A stretch of 64,000 nt of DNA from Porphyrobacter sp. HT-58-2 (GTDB lineage Bacteria > Pseudomonadota > Alphaproteobacteria > Sphingomonadales > Sphingomonadaceae), in the NCBI RefSeq assembly GCF_002952215.1, contig NZ_CP022600.1, positions 1,054,001-1,118,000 on the forward strand. The letters are read 5' to 3'. Positions 1-9,703 of the stretch are shown here, in pieces; position 1 is the first letter of the stretch; each line of letters opens with the position of its first letter. Position numbers and translations under genes: made by a program. Below the pieces are notes generated by a model. It had not been told where the DNA came from. It searched no databases and was given only the letters and a program-made list of their open reading frames with translations.

Positions 1-2
1 CT

Positions 3-1376
3 GATCAGCGTGTCCCCGCCAGTGCCCGCGCGGCTTTCGATAGCTGGAACGTGGCGCTTCGCGCTGTCGCGCCGCTGACTGACGAGGTCGAAGTGCAGGC
101 CCGTGTCGCGGCCTTCCGCGACAATCGCACGCTGCGTTTCGAAGGCGCGGATTCCTTCAGCCAGGGCGAGGAAGCCTCGATCCGCTTCGTCGGGCGCGGG
201 GCGTGGCAGTTCGATGCGCTGGCCTATGTGCAGGCCCGCGATTTCGGGAATGTCGTGATTTCCTCGACCCGGTTCACCCCGACCCTCGATCAGCGCCGCA
301 CGCCCTCGACCGGGATCGGCGGCAAGTTCGAACTGCGCCCGCCGCTGCTCGAAGGCCACGACATCCGCATCGGCGCCGATTACCGCCGCGCCGAGGGGGA
401 GCTTCAGGAAGAAGCGATCAGCGCTTTCACCGGGGCGATCACCGAACGCCGCCGCGCAGGCGGGGCGACCGAGAACCTCGGCATCTTCCTTGAGGACGAC
501 TGGCAGATCGGCCCGCTGACCCTCAATGGCGGATTGCGGGCCGACCGCACCAGCATCACCGATGGCTTTTTCCGCGCGGTCACCGCCAACGGCCTGCCGG
601 TGAACACGATCGCAGCGGCTGACCGTTCGGACTGGTCGCTGAGCTGGCGGGCGGGCGCGCTGTTCTATGCCACACGGCGGCTCGATATCCGTGCAGCGGC
701 CTATACCGGGCTGCGCTTGCCGACTCTCAATGAGCTGTACCGTCCCTTCGTGGTCTTTCCGGTGGTGACGCAGGCCAACGCCGATCTCGTCAATGAGCGG
801 CTGGAGGGCTTCGAGATCGGGTTCGACTGGCAACCGGTCAATGAACTGGTGTTTTCGGTCACGGCCTTCGACAACAAGGTGGAAAACGCCATCGCCAATG
901 TCACCATTGGCCCCAATCTGCGGCGCCGCGAAAATCTGCCCGCGATTGCAGCGCAGGGAATCGAGGCGAGCGTGGCGGCGAAGGTCGGACGCGTCAGCTT
1001 TGAAGGCGCGATTGCCTGGACCGATGCCGAAGTGCGGGGCGAGGGCGCCTCGCTCAATCTTGACGGCAATCGTCCGGCGCAGACACCGGAGTTTGCCGCG
1101 ACGATGACGCTGGGCTGGGAGCCTGCCCCCGGCTGGCGGGTGGCCGGCACCTTGCGCCATGTCTCGACCCAGTTCGAAGATGATCGCGAGACCGACCGGC
1201 TGGCTCCGGCCACCACCCTCGACGCCTTTGTCGCCGCGCCGCTCTATGGCCCGCTTTCACTGATCCTGCGCGGCGAAAACCTCACGGATGAGGCGATCAT
1301 CACCCGCAATCAGGGCGGGTCGATCGATCTGGGCGTGCCGCGCACCGTCTGGCTGGGTGTGCGCTACGGTTTCTAG
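3..1376 (+). CDS. TonB-dependent receptor, C-terminal part (5' end outside window)
   Basis: The reading frame is open from the first complete codon of the window, so the plug domain and signal peptide lie upstream and are not visible. The 457 visible codons read as the C-terminal half of an outer-membrane beta-barrel of the TonB-dependent receptor family. They show alternating amphipathic strands, a LRLPTLNELYRPF strand, a GENLTDE motif near the end, and the terminal aromatic signature ending in Gly-Phe that outer-membrane beta-barrel assembly recognises. Its stop codon overlaps the stop of the converging amidohydrolase gene in a shared CTAG. The substrate cannot be read from this part. Family call is firm, substrate unknown. 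Confidence 0.85.
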   Translation, partial: DQRVPASARAAFDSWNVALRAVAPLTDEVEVQARVAAFRDNRTLRFEGADSFSQGEEASIRFVGRGAWQFDALAYVQARDFGNVVISSTRFTPTLDQRRTPSTGIGGKFELRPPLLEGHDIRIGADYRRAEGELQEEAISAFTGAITERRRAGGATENLGIFLEDDWQIGPLTLNGGLRADRTSITDGFFRAVTANGLPVNTIAAADRSDWSLSWRAGALFYATRRLDIRAAAYTGLRLPTLNELYRPFVVFPVVTQANADLVNERLEGFEIGFDWQPVNELVFSVTAFDNKVENAIANVTIGPNLRRRENLPAIAAQGIEASVAAKVGRVSFEGAIAWTDAEVRGEGASLNLDGNRPAQTPEFAATMTLGWEPAPGWRVAGTLRHVSTQFEDDRETDRLAPATTLDAFVAAPLYGPLSLILRGENLTDEAIITRNQGGSIDLGVPRTVWLGVRYGF

Positions 1377-3094
1377 GCGGCCGCCCGGTAGCCTGCGCCG
1401 CGCACCAACTGGCCGGGCCGTGCGCCGGTTGCCTCGTCGAAGCGGCGGATCATTGCGCCCGCCACGAAGGTCGCCTCATAGCCGGTGGCGCGCTGGTGCA
1501 ACCGGCGTCCGCCTGCGGGCAGATCGCGCACGACTTCGGGCAGGTGGAGCGTCAGGCCGTCGAGATCGATCACGTTGCAATCGGCCCGGCCGCCCACCTT
1601 CAGTGTCCCGCGGTCATCAAGGCCCACGGCCCGCGCAGCCTTCTGGCCCAGCATATGCACTGCTTCGGCGAGGCCCAGTTGCAGCGACCCGTCGCCCTTG
1701 ACGAACTGGGTCAGCAGATAGGTCGAATAGCTCGCATCGCAGATTGCCCCGTAATGCGCCCCGCCATCGCCGAGGCCGGGGACGCAATGCGGGTGGCGGA
1801 GCATTTCGTGCGCGCTTTCGAGCGATGCGTTTTCGTAGTTGCCGAGCGCGGCGAGGAACAGCCCGCGCCCCTCGGTTTCCAGCAGCCGGTCATAGGCAAC
1901 TTCCTGCGGCGTGCAGCCGCGTGCGGCGGCTTGCCCTGCCATGCTCATGTGCGCTGGCGGGGCATAATCGGGCGGGTTGTCCAATGGGAACAGCCAGCGC
2001 CAGTTGCGCGCCAGCTCGTTGAAGGGGTGGCCGGGGGTGAAGTCCTCGGACAAAAGCGCCGCGCGCATCGCCGGGTCGCGCATCGCTGCAACCTGCTCTG
2101 GGATCGAAAGGTGGGCGATTTTCTGCCAGCTCGGACACAGCACGAAGGGATGCACCGTCAGTTCCAGCCCCGCGATCAGTCCGATCGGGCGCGGCATCAC
2201 CTGTGCGTTGGCGACCCCGCCGCCCGCATTGGTGCGTTCCAGCATCTCCAGCACGCGCCGCCAGCGTGGCGGGCCGTCATTGCCCGAGGCAAGCGTGAAG
2301 GTCGCCGGGCGCCCGCTCGCGGCGATCACCCGCTCGATCACCGGATATTCCTTGTCCCACCCGACAAAGGCATCCAGCACCACCTGAAACGTCCCCGCGC
2401 CCGCATCGGCCATGCCGCGGGTGATCGCTTCCAGCTCGGCGATGTCGGTATCGAAGGTCGGGATCGCATTGCCATCGGCGGTCTTGTGGATACTGAGCCG
2501 CGATGTCGCAAAGCCGATCGCGCCGGCGCGCATCGCCTCGGCGGTGAGGCGGCGCATCAGGGCAAGATCATCCTCCGTGGCGACCTCACGCGCGGCGCCG
2601 CGCTCGCCCATCGCATAGACCCGCAGCGGCGAGTGCGGCAGGTAGGCGGCGACATCAATGTCGCGCTTTCCGGCGGCGACCGTGTCGAGATATTCGGGGA
2701 AGGTTTCCCAATCCCACGGCAGGCCTTCGGTCATTACCACATCGGGGATGTCCTCCACCCCTTCCATGACGTTGATGAGCATGGCGTGATCCTCGCGGCG
2801 GCAGGGGGCAAAGCCGACCCCGCAATTGCCCATCACCGCCGTCGTCACCCCGTGCGAGGAGGAGGGGGAAAGCTCCTCCGCCCAGATGCATTGCCCGTCA
2901 TAGTGGGTATGCACGTCGATGAAGCCAGGGGTGACGACTTTGCCCCTGGCGTCGATCTCCTCAGCCCCGCGCCCGCTGACCTGCCCGATGGCGGCGATCC
3001 TTCCGGCTGCAATGGCGACATCGCCTTCGATCAGATCGCCGCCCGTGCCGTCGGCAATCGTTCCGCCCCGGATCACCCAGTCATAATCGGCCAT
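1373..3094 (-). CDS. N-acyl-D-amino-acid deacylase-like amidohydrolase
   Basis: 573 residues of the metal-dependent amidohydrolase superfamily, D-aminoacylase/dihydroorotase-like branch. Family members hydrolyse the amide bond of N-acyl-D-amino acids or related cyclic amides. Visible metal-site motifs are GFIDVHTHYDG with His62 and His64, and the C-terminal GDGGAHYG stretch with its Asp. The N-terminus shows the usual small beta-sandwich (MADYDWVIRGGTIADGTG). An upstream in-frame start would add 19 residues that do not fit the family. I chose the ATG at 3094 because it has a GGGAGA ribosome site just before it and begins the conserved domain. It stands alone, divergent to bciA. The exact substrate is uncertain, because many proteins of this type carry the D-aminoacylase label by homology only. 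Confidence 0.8.
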   Translation of the reverse strand: MADYDWVIRGGTIADGTGGDLIEGDVAIAAGRIAAIGQVSGRGAEEIDARGKVVTPGFIDVHTHYDGQCIWAEELSPSSSHGVTTAVMGNCGVGFAPCRREDHAMLINVMEGVEDIPDVVMTEGLPWDWETFPEYLDTVAAGKRDIDVAAYLPHSPLRVYAMGERGAAREVATEDDLALMRRLTAEAMRAGAIGFATSRLSIHKTADGNAIPTFDTDIAELEAITRGMADAGAGTFQVVLDAFVGWDKEYPVIERVIAASGRPATFTLASGNDGPPRWRRVLEMLERTNAGGGVANAQVMPRPIGLIAGLELTVHPFVLCPSWQKIAHLSIPEQVAAMRDPAMRAALLSEDFTPGHPFNELARNWRWLFPLDNPPDYAPPAHMSMAGQAAARGCTPQEVAYDRLLETEGRGLFLAALGNYENASLESAHEMLRHPHCVPGLGDGGAHYGAICDASYSTYLLTQFVKGDGSLQLGLAEAVHMLGQKAARAVGLDDRGTLKVGGRADCNVIDLDGLTLHLPEVVRDLPAGGRRLHQRATGYEATFVAGAMIRRFDEATGARPGQLVRGAGYRAAA

Positions 3095-3193
3095 GCTGTC
3101 TCCCGTCGTCTCGCGCTCCGGATGATGCGCGAGGATGGGGGGCGGCAGCAACTGCCACTTTTACCTCACCGACCGCGGGGTTAGGATAGAGGC

Positions 3194-4093
3194 ATGACCC
3201 AAGCCCCGAACCCTCTGCCCCGCCGCGTTGCCCTTGCCGGGGCGAGCGGGACTATCGGGCAGGCGGTCGCGGCGCGGCTGGCGGCCGATGGCCATGCCGT
3301 GACGGCGCTGGGCCGTGCCGAGCTGGCAGACCCGGCTGCGCTGATCGCGGCGCTGCGGCAGACGCAGGCCGAGGTCGTCATCTCCTGCATCGCCTCACGC
3401 AGCGGCGCGCCAAGAGATGCGCGGGCCGTCGATTACGAGGCCAATTCCCGGCTCCTTGCAGCAGCGCTTGAGGCGGGCGCGGGCCAGTTCATCCTGCTTT
3501 CGGCGATCTGCGTGCAGAAGCCCCTGCTGGCCTTCCAGCACGCCAAGCTGGCCTTCGAGGCGGAGCTCGCCGCGAGCGGCATTACGTATGCCATCATCCG
3601 CCCCACCGCCTTCTTCAAGTCCTTGTCCGGGCAGGTAAAAAGAGTGCAGGCGGGCAAGCCCTTCCTGATTTTCGGTGACGGCGAACTGACCCGCTGCAAG
3701 CCGATCAGCGACGCTGATCTGGCGCGCTTCATCGTCTCGGCAATCGACAATCCCGACATGGCCGGGACAATCCTCCCCATTGGCGGCCCCGGCCCGGCGA
3801 TTTCGCTGCGCGAGCAGGGGGAGATGCTGTTCCGGGTCGCGGGCAGAGAGCCGAAATTCAAGTCGGTCTCGCCGAAGATCTTCACGCTTGCTGAGCGCAT
3901 TCTGAACCTTGGCGCGCCTTTTTCCGGATGGTTTGCGGAGAAGGCCGAGTACGCCCGGATCGCACGCTATTACGCGGCTGAATCGATGCTGGTGCTTGAT
4001 CCGGCAACCGGTACCTACTGCGCCGACCTCACCCCCGAATTCGGCGTAGAAACGCTGGAATCGCATTATCGGCGGTTGCTAGAAGGGGGCTGA
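3194..4093 (+). CDS. bciA: divinyl (proto)chlorophyllide a 8-vinyl-reductase, BciA type
   Basis: 299 residues, an atypical short-chain NAD(P)H-binding protein of the NmrA/BciA group. The Rossmann motif GASGTIG is at residues 16-22. The stretch from RPTAFFKSLSGQVKRV through GKPFLIFGDGELT, CKPISD, LPIGGPG and QGEMLFRVAGREPKFK to RYYAAESMLVL matches BciA as I remember it, better than a generic epimerase. BciA reduces the C8 vinyl group of divinyl chlorophyllide with NADPH during bacteriochlorophyll synthesis. No other photosynthesis gene is visible here; I recall bciA lying outside the photosynthesis cluster in some aerobic anoxygenic phototrophs. The main alternative is an uncharacterised NAD(P)H-binding oxidoreductase. 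Confidence 0.72.
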   Translation: MTQAPNPLPRRVALAGASGTIGQAVAARLAADGHAVTALGRAELADPAALIAALRQTQAEVVISCIASRSGAPRDARAVDYEANSRLLAAALEAGAGQFILLSAICVQKPLLAFQHAKLAFEAELAASGITYAIIRPTAFFKSLSGQVKRVQAGKPFLIFGDGELTRCKPISDADLARFIVSAIDNPDMAGTILPIGGPGPAISLREQGEMLFRVAGREPKFKSVSPKIFTLAERILNLGAPFSGWFAEKAEYARIARYYAAESMLVLDPATGTYCADLTPEFGVETLESHYRRLLEGG

Positions 4094-4121
4094 GAGGGGT
4101 CTAAGCGGGGTCTGGACCGGG

Positions 4122-6023
4122 CTAACGCGGGGCAAGATGCCAGCTGGCAGGGGGCAAAGTGGCACCTAAATGCGGCACAAAAACGCTTTGTGACGAATAA
4201 TTAAAAGTAAAAACAAGGCTTTGCGTGCGGCGTACCCGTATTCCTTCAGGCAAATCGAGCAATTCCACACCGGCCTCGACCGCCATGCGCTCGACCAGCA
4301 GGGCCAGCAGCGCGCGGTCGGGCCAGATCCCGCAATAGCGAACGCCGTCCTTGTAGGAAACGACCGCCCGGCCTGCCGCGTCGGTCAATTCGGGAACGAG
4401 ATCGCCCGCCAGATCCTCGCGCCAGCGGGTGACGGCAAAGCCATCCGCGCTGCCGGCCACCCCGTCGCGCAAGCTCTCGACGCGGGTGACGGTCACGCCG
4501 GTCAGCGCGCGCAAGGCCCCCGGCGCAAGGCCATCGGGGATCGAGAAACTCTGCGTCTTGCTCCCCGATCGCGGGCCGATGAGCACCGGACATTCGAGCG
4601 CCGCGAGTTTGTCCACAAACCCCTCCGGCACGATCGGCAGGGTCGGGATCAGCACCATGCGGTATCCTGACAGGTCGGCTTCGGGCGATACAATATCGAC
4701 GTCGAGCCCGCGCGCACGCAGCGCCGAATAGGTCTCGAACACCAGCTCCAGGTAGCGGAAGCTCTGTCCCTGCGGCTGGATGCCGACCACCCATGCCGCC
4801 TCATAGGAGAACACCAGCGCTGCCGGAGCCTTCGCGCACACCTGCGGGCCGATGTCCGCCAGCACCTCCGCCGCCGCGCGCACCTCTGCCGCCGCCTCGG
4901 CCTCGCTGCTGTCGGGACGCAAGAGCCCTGCGTGCATCTGCTCCTGCGCGAACGGCGCCTGCCGCCAGCGGAAATAGCTCGTCAGTTCCGCCCCGTGGGC
5001 GCAGGCCTCCAGCGTCCACAGCGCCACCATCCCCGGCAGCGGCGCGGGGTTGAAGCGCGCCCAGTTCACCGGCCCGGGCTGCTGCTCCATCACGCCCCAG
5101 CGCCTGCCTGAACACCCGCGATAGAGATCGTGATGGAAGGCGGCGATATCGGGATGGCCCTGCCGGAAATAGGCGCGCTTTTCCTCCGATGAGAACCAGA
5201 ACTGTTCGAGGAACCCCAGCGGATAGGAATCCCACGTCGCCACGTCGATATCGCGCCCGACATCATGGTGATCGAACTCGGTGAAGAAGCCCATGAAGTT
5301 GTGCGTGATATCGACGCCGGGCGAGAGCCTGCGCAGGATATCGACCTGTTCGCGGTTGAAGCTTGCCACCTGATCCGAGGCGAAGCGGCGATAGTCAAGC
5401 CAGTGCGCGGGGTTCGCCTCGGTGACGGTCAGGTGCGGGGGATCGACCTCGTCGAAGCTGCGGTATTCCATGCTCCAGAACACGTTGCCCCACGCCGCGT
5501 TCAGCGCATCCGGCGTGCCATAACGCGCCGCCAGCCATTCGCGGAAGGCGGCAGCGGCGGCGGCGGAGAAGCTCAGCACCGTGTCATGGCAGCCATATTC
5601 ATTGTCGGTCTGCCACATGGCGAGGGCCGGGTGCTGGCCGTAGCGTTCGGCGAGTGCGGTGACGATCCTGCGGCACTCGTCGCGGTAGCCTTCGTGGCTG
5701 AAGCAGTAATGCCGCCGCGATCCGAAACCCCTCGGGCGGCCCTGTTCGTCGATGGCGACCATGTCGGGCATCCGGTCGACCAGCCACTTGGGCGGGGTCG
5801 CGGTCGGCGTGCCGAGAATGACCTTCAGCCCCGCCGCCGCCAGCGTGTCGATGGCGCGGTCGAGCCAGTCCCAGTCGTAATGGCCGGGTTCGGGTTCAAG
5901 GCGGCTCCACGCGAATTCGCCGATCCTCACGAGGTTCAGGCCCATGGCGGCCATACGCCGCGCGTCCTCGGCCCACATTTTCTCGGGCCAGTGTTCGGGA
6001 TAGTAGCAGCAGCCGAGTTTCAT
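4122..6023 (-). CDS. GH42 beta-galactosidase
   Basis: 633 residues, close to normal for glycoside hydrolase family 42, which releases terminal beta-D-galactose with retention of configuration. The N-terminus CCYYPEHWPE opens the TIM barrel. The acid/base Glu lies in the WQTDNEYGC motif and the nucleophile Glu probably in GVMEQQPG. The trimerisation-type and beta-sandwich domains follow. The ATG at 6023 overlaps the TGA of the upstream GH36 gene (ATGA), which fixes this start against longer in-frame alternatives and implies translational coupling. No signal peptide is visible, so it is probably cytoplasmic and acts on imported galactosides. Together with the GH36 enzyme, symporter, galT and galK it feeds the Leloir pathway. 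Confidence 0.9.
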   Translation of the reverse strand: MKLGCCYYPEHWPEKMWAEDARRMAAMGLNLVRIGEFAWSRLEPEPGHYDWDWLDRAIDTLAAAGLKVILGTPTATPPKWLVDRMPDMVAIDEQGRPRGFGSRRHYCFSHEGYRDECRRIVTALAERYGQHPALAMWQTDNEYGCHDTVLSFSAAAAAAFREWLAARYGTPDALNAAWGNVFWSMEYRSFDEVDPPHLTVTEANPAHWLDYRRFASDQVASFNREQVDILRRLSPGVDITHNFMGFFTEFDHHDVGRDIDVATWDSYPLGFLEQFWFSSEEKRAYFRQGHPDIAAFHHDLYRGCSGRRWGVMEQQPGPVNWARFNPAPLPGMVALWTLEACAHGAELTSYFRWRQAPFAQEQMHAGLLRPDSSEAEAAAEVRAAAEVLADIGPQVCAKAPAALVFSYEAAWVVGIQPQGQSFRYLELVFETYSALRARGLDVDIVSPEADLSGYRMVLIPTLPIVPEGFVDKLAALECPVLIGPRSGSKTQSFSIPDGLAPGALRALTGVTVTRVESLRDGVAGSADGFAVTRWREDLAGDLVPELTDAAGRAVVSYKDGVRYCGIWPDRALLALLVERMAVEAGVELLDLPEGIRVRRTQSLVFTFNYSSQSVFVPHLGATLPPASWHLAPR

Positions 6024-8128
6024 TCGGGCAGTCTTTCCAATGCGATAAGCCACGCTGTTTCGGGGTGGGTGAGGGGCAGGGCAAGGCCATGGCCTATCAG
6101 TGCCGCCCCGGAAAGAGTTATCCCGGTGCGCCATTGATCGGGATTTGCGAGGTAGTGCCGGGCCTTGCGCGGCCATGGCTCGGGCAGGGTGACGCGGTAG
6201 CGAGCCTCAGGTTCAAGCCCGGCGAGGCGCAGCGGGGCGGCATCGAACACCGGCGAAAAGGCTGTCTGTGCGGCGAGGGCAAGGGCCTTGCCCTCGTGCG
6301 TCACCATCAAGCCGGTGACGTTCGGATCGGGGTGGGCGAGGCGGTGCAGTTCGCCTGCGTGCAGCACGCCGCACCACGCCTTGTAAAGCGCGATATGCGC
6401 CGCGAGGGTTGCGCGCTCCTGCTCACTCATGCGCGCAGGGTCTGCCTCCACCCCCATGTGCCCAAACATCGCGACCTTGGCGCGGAAGTCCATTGCCAGC
6501 CGCCTGCCGGTGATCGGATTGGGCGAGGGGCCGACATGGCTGCCGAGCACTTCGAGGGGGAGGAATTGCGACCATGCAGGGATAATGCGCAAGCGTTCGA
6601 TGGCGTCATTGTTGTCGGAGGGCCAGACGCGCTGGCAGCGCTTGAGGACGCCGAAATCGATCCGTCCCCCGCCGCTCGAACAGCTTTCGATCTCGACTTG
6701 CGGGTGCGCGGCGCGAAGGCGGTCGAGGAGGGCGTAGAACCCTTGCGCCTGGCCGGGGGCGGTGGGGAAAAGATCGCGGTTGTGGTCCCACTTGAGGTAG
6801 GTGATGGGGTATTCGCGCAGCAGCGCGTCGAGCCGTGCGAACAGGTAATCGCGCACCTCGGGCAGGGCGAGGTTGAGCGCCAGTTGCCCGCGCATGGTGG
6901 GGCGCGCACGGCCCTCGGCATGCAGGCACCAGTCGGGATGCGCGCGATAAAGGTCGCTGTCGGGGGAGACCATCTCCGGCTCCACCCACAGGCCGAAATC
7001 CATGCCGAGTTCGTGGACGCGGGTGATCAGAGGGCCGAGGCCGTTCGGGAACACGTCGGGCGATACCGTCCAGTCGCCAAGGCTGCTCTGGTCGTTGCGC
7101 CTCCCCCCGAACCAGCCATCGTCGAGGACGAAGCGTTCGATGCCTAGGGTTGCGCCATCTTCGGCGAGTGCGATCAGCGCGGGTTCGCTGAGGTCGAAGC
7201 CCAGAGCTTCCCATGAATTGAGATGCACCTTGCGTGGCCCCCAGTGCGCGCGGGCGGGGAGGATCTCAGCGCGCAGATAGGCGTGGAACGCCTGTGCCAG
7301 CGCCGAGCGGGTGGGGGCGAGGGCGAACACGGCTTCGGCCCCGACAAGGTCGGTGCTCGCCAGCAGAGTGACCCCGGCAGCGCCCCCGCTTATCGCCATC
7401 TGCAATATGGCGCGGCCATCGCCTTGCCCTTGGGTGTCGCACTCGATCTGGGTGGCGTAATCGCCGCTCCAGGCCAAATGCGCGCCCAGCACTTCGCCCG
7501 TCGTCGGGTCATCCAGCAGCAGCCAGTTGCCGCCGCCAAAGCCCGGCTTGCCGACGCCTGAGCGGGACGCATAGCCATCAGGCGTGATTGCGCGTGGTGT
7601 CTCGCGCATCTCACCTGCCCAGCGGCCCGCATAGGTCGTCATCGCGGTGAAGCGCGCCGGGATCGGCAGCACCAGTGCCGGGTGATCGGCAAGGGTGAAG
7701 TCGCGTGGTCCGTGATTGCTGATGTCGCACCTGACCGTTACGACATCGCCCGAACGGATGCGCCACCACATATCGACATAAAGGCCAAGCGTTGTTTCGT
7801 GCCATGCGATCCAGAGTTCGCGCTCGCTGACATCCCATTTACTGACGCGGAAATCCGAGGCGACTTCGCCCGCCTGCGGTTGGGCATGATCGACAAGGCG
7901 CACCGCCGGCGTCCCGCTCCACCCTGCCTTGCGTTCGGGCAGCAGGCCGGGGACGGGCGGCACATCGGGCTGGCTTTCGTGCCGCCCGCGTGCTCTGGCC
8001 GCCGCCAGCGCAGCAAGGTCTTCGCCTTCGGGCAAGAGCGCGCCAAGATAGATGCAGTCAGCCGCCCCGCCTATCTCCAGCGCAAACACAAGCGTCAGCG
8101 CCTTCCCATCCAGCCGCAAAAGCTCCAT
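6020..8128 (-). CDS. GH36 alpha-galactosidase
   Basis: 702 residues of glycoside hydrolase family 36, which cleaves alpha-1,6-galactosides such as melibiose and raffinose. The catalytic nucleophile Asp is in YLKWDHNR and the acid/base Asp in WPSDNNDA. LDDGWFGGR and ESCSSGGGRIDFG are further GH36 landmarks. The ATG at 8128 opens MELLRLDGKAL, has a GGGGAG ribosome site, and is preferred over an upstream in-frame start. No export signal is seen. It is first in a two-gene leftward unit with the GH42 enzyme and divergent from the sugar symporter, so both kinds of galactoside can enter the same pathway. Confidence 0.9.
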   Translation of the reverse strand: MELLRLDGKALTLVFALEIGGAADCIYLGALLPEGEDLAALAAARARGRHESQPDVPPVPGLLPERKAGWSGTPAVRLVDHAQPQAGEVASDFRVSKWDVSERELWIAWHETTLGLYVDMWWRIRSGDVVTVRCDISNHGPRDFTLADHPALVLPIPARFTAMTTYAGRWAGEMRETPRAITPDGYASRSGVGKPGFGGGNWLLLDDPTTGEVLGAHLAWSGDYATQIECDTQGQGDGRAILQMAISGGAAGVTLLASTDLVGAEAVFALAPTRSALAQAFHAYLRAEILPARAHWGPRKVHLNSWEALGFDLSEPALIALAEDGATLGIERFVLDDGWFGGRRNDQSSLGDWTVSPDVFPNGLGPLITRVHELGMDFGLWVEPEMVSPDSDLYRAHPDWCLHAEGRARPTMRGQLALNLALPEVRDYLFARLDALLREYPITYLKWDHNRDLFPTAPGQAQGFYALLDRLRAAHPQVEIESCSSGGGRIDFGVLKRCQRVWPSDNNDAIERLRIIPAWSQFLPLEVLGSHVGPSPNPITGRRLAMDFRAKVAMFGHMGVEADPARMSEQERATLAAHIALYKAWCGVLHAGELHRLAHPDPNVTGLMVTHEGKALALAAQTAFSPVFDAAPLRLAGLEPEARYRVTLPEPWPRKARHYLANPDQWRTGITLSGAALIGHGLALPLTHPETAWLIALERLPE

Positions 8129-8174
8129 GACCAATTTTCTCCCCAAGCACATCGCCGCGATCGGCAATCAGCAC

Positions 8175-8192
8175 TTGCCTGCTATCCGGCAA
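8175..8192. promoter_or_regulatory. candidate operator palindrome in the gal divergent promoter
   Basis: An inverted repeat TTGCC-N8-GGCAA lies in the 102 bp gap between the divergently transcribed GH36 gene and the symporter gene. Its position, roughly 40 bp from each start, suits an operator controlling both arms. No regulator gene is adjacent, so the binding protein is unknown. A five-base arm can arise by chance in GC-rich DNA. Confidence 0.3.
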
Positions 8193-8230
8193 TGCGCTGT
8201 AATCGCCTCTCAGGCGAGAGGAAATGCGCA

Positions 8231-9703
8231 ATGTTCGATACCATGCCAGTGGCGAATCTGGTCCAGATCGCAGTGTGTATTGGCCTGACCACTGCTGTGG
8301 CGCTGGCCACCTGGCTGACGATTCGTCGTGACAAGCATGATGGCTCGCGCCGCGACGTCTACCTTGCCGGGGGCAAGCTGTCGTGGCTGTTTGTGGCGGG
8401 ATCGATCACGCTGACCAATCTCTCCACCGATCAGCTGGTGGGGATGAACGGCAACCAGATGCTGCTCTTGGCATGGTGGGAGATTGCGGGCTTTGTGGGC
8501 CTGATGATCCTCGCCTTCGTGTTCGTGCCGATCTACTACCGCAACAATTGCACCACCGTGACCGAGCTGCTCGAACAACGCTATGGCGGGCGCAGCATCC
8601 GCACGCTGATTGCGGGGCTGTTTCTGGCAGGCAATGTGCTGATCTACCTGCCGGCGGCGCTCTATTCAGGCAGTCTGTTCATGCAATCGCTGTTCGGCGA
8701 GGACGTGTCACTGCTGGCATTTGCCACAATCCTTGCGGTGATTTCGGCGGGCTACACGATCTTCGGTGGATTGCGCGCGGTGGCGGTGATGGACACATGG
8801 TCGGGGATCGGCATCCTCGGTCTTGCCATGCTCATCGTGGTGCTGGGGCTGGCGGCGGTCGACTGGGACATCGTCACCGGCGTTCCGGCCGAGCGCATCA
8901 CCATGCTGGGCGGCCCGGACAGCCCGATCCCCTGGCCCACGCTGCTGACGGGGATGATCTTCATCCAGATCTTCTACTGGTCGACCAATCAGAACCTGAC
9001 TCAGAAGGCGATGGCCGCGCCCTCGGTTCGCGAGGCGCAGAAAGGCGTGATGGTAGCTGCGATCATCCGCATCCTGATTGTCCCGCCGATCGTGGTCATC
9101 CCCGGCATTATCGCCTTCAAGCTGTTCGGCGTGGTCGGCGACAAGGCCTACGGGATGCTGGTCGCCGAAATCCTCCCGCCGTGGCTGTCAGGTGCCTTCG
9201 CGGCCATGGTTGCGGCGGCTGTCATCACCACCTTCAGCGCGGTGCTGAATTCCTCGGTCGCGCTCTATGCGGTCGATTTCCATGAGCAGTTCATCGGCGA
9301 GGTCAAGAACCACTGGACGCTGTCTGCCGGGGTTTCCAGCCTGCTGACCCTCACCGCGATCCTGCTGGTGCCGATGTATGCCAGCGCCACCAGCATCATC
9401 AATCTGCTCCAGCAATTGAACGGCCTTCTGTCCATGCCGATCCTCAGCGCCTTCATCGCCGGTCTGCTGTTTCGCGGGGTGCAGGCCCCGGCGGCGATTG
9501 CCGGGGTGGTGTGGGGTGTGGCGCTGTATGGCCTGTTCACCTTCCACCTTGCGCCTGCCGGGATCATCACGCTGCATTACATCCATTTCATGGTGGTAAC
9601 GCTGGTTTCGAGCGTGGCGGCAGCGCTGGCCTTCAACCGCTTTGCGCTGGGCGGACGAGCGGTTTTTGCCCCGACCTCGGCCTTTCGCGGAGCAGCAGCA
9701 TGA
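8231..9703 (+). CDS. Na+/sugar symporter, SSS (SLC5) family, probably galactose uptake
   Basis: 490 residues with about 13 hydrophobic segments and the N-terminal SSS landmarks [27 protein letters not shown] and an [16 protein letters not shown] stretch. Members import a sugar or other solute together with Na+ across the inner membrane. The ATG at 8231 begins a short periplasmic tail followed by the first membrane helix. An AGAGGAA ribosome site lies about 10 bases upstream. Its stop overlaps the galT start (ATGA). Position at the head of a symporter-galT-galK unit and divergent from two galactosidases points to galactose or a galactoside as substrate. That assignment is from context. Confidence 0.85.
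   Translation: MFDTMPVANLVQIAVCIGLTTAVALATWLTIRRDKHDGSRRDVYLAGGKLSWLFVAGSITLTNLSTDQLVGMNGNQMLLLAWWEIAGFVGLMILAFVFVPIYYRNNCTTVTELLEQRYGGRSIRTLIAGLFLAGNVLIYLPAALYSGSLFMQSLFGEDVSLLAFATILAVISAGYTIFGGLRAVAVMDTWSGIGILGLAMLIVVLGLAAVDWDIVTGVPAERITMLGGPDSPIPWPTLLTGMIFIQIFYWSTNQNLTQKAMAAPSVREAQKGVMVAAIIRILIVPPIVVIPGIIAFKLFGVVGDKAYGMLVAEILPPWLSGAFAAMVAAAVITTFSAVLNSSVALYAVDFHEQFIGEVKNHWTLSAGVSSLLTLTAILLVPMYASATSIINLLQQLNGLLSMPILSAFIAGLLFRGVQAPAAIAGVVWGVALYGLFTFHLAPAGIITLHYIHFMVVTLVSSVAAALAFNRFALGGRAVFAPTSAFRGAAA

Noticed and set aside
1496..3184. A 562-codon frame opposite the amidohydrolase gene
   Set aside because: It lacks a ribosome site and recognisable homology, while the opposite strand carries metal-site motifs and a proper start.
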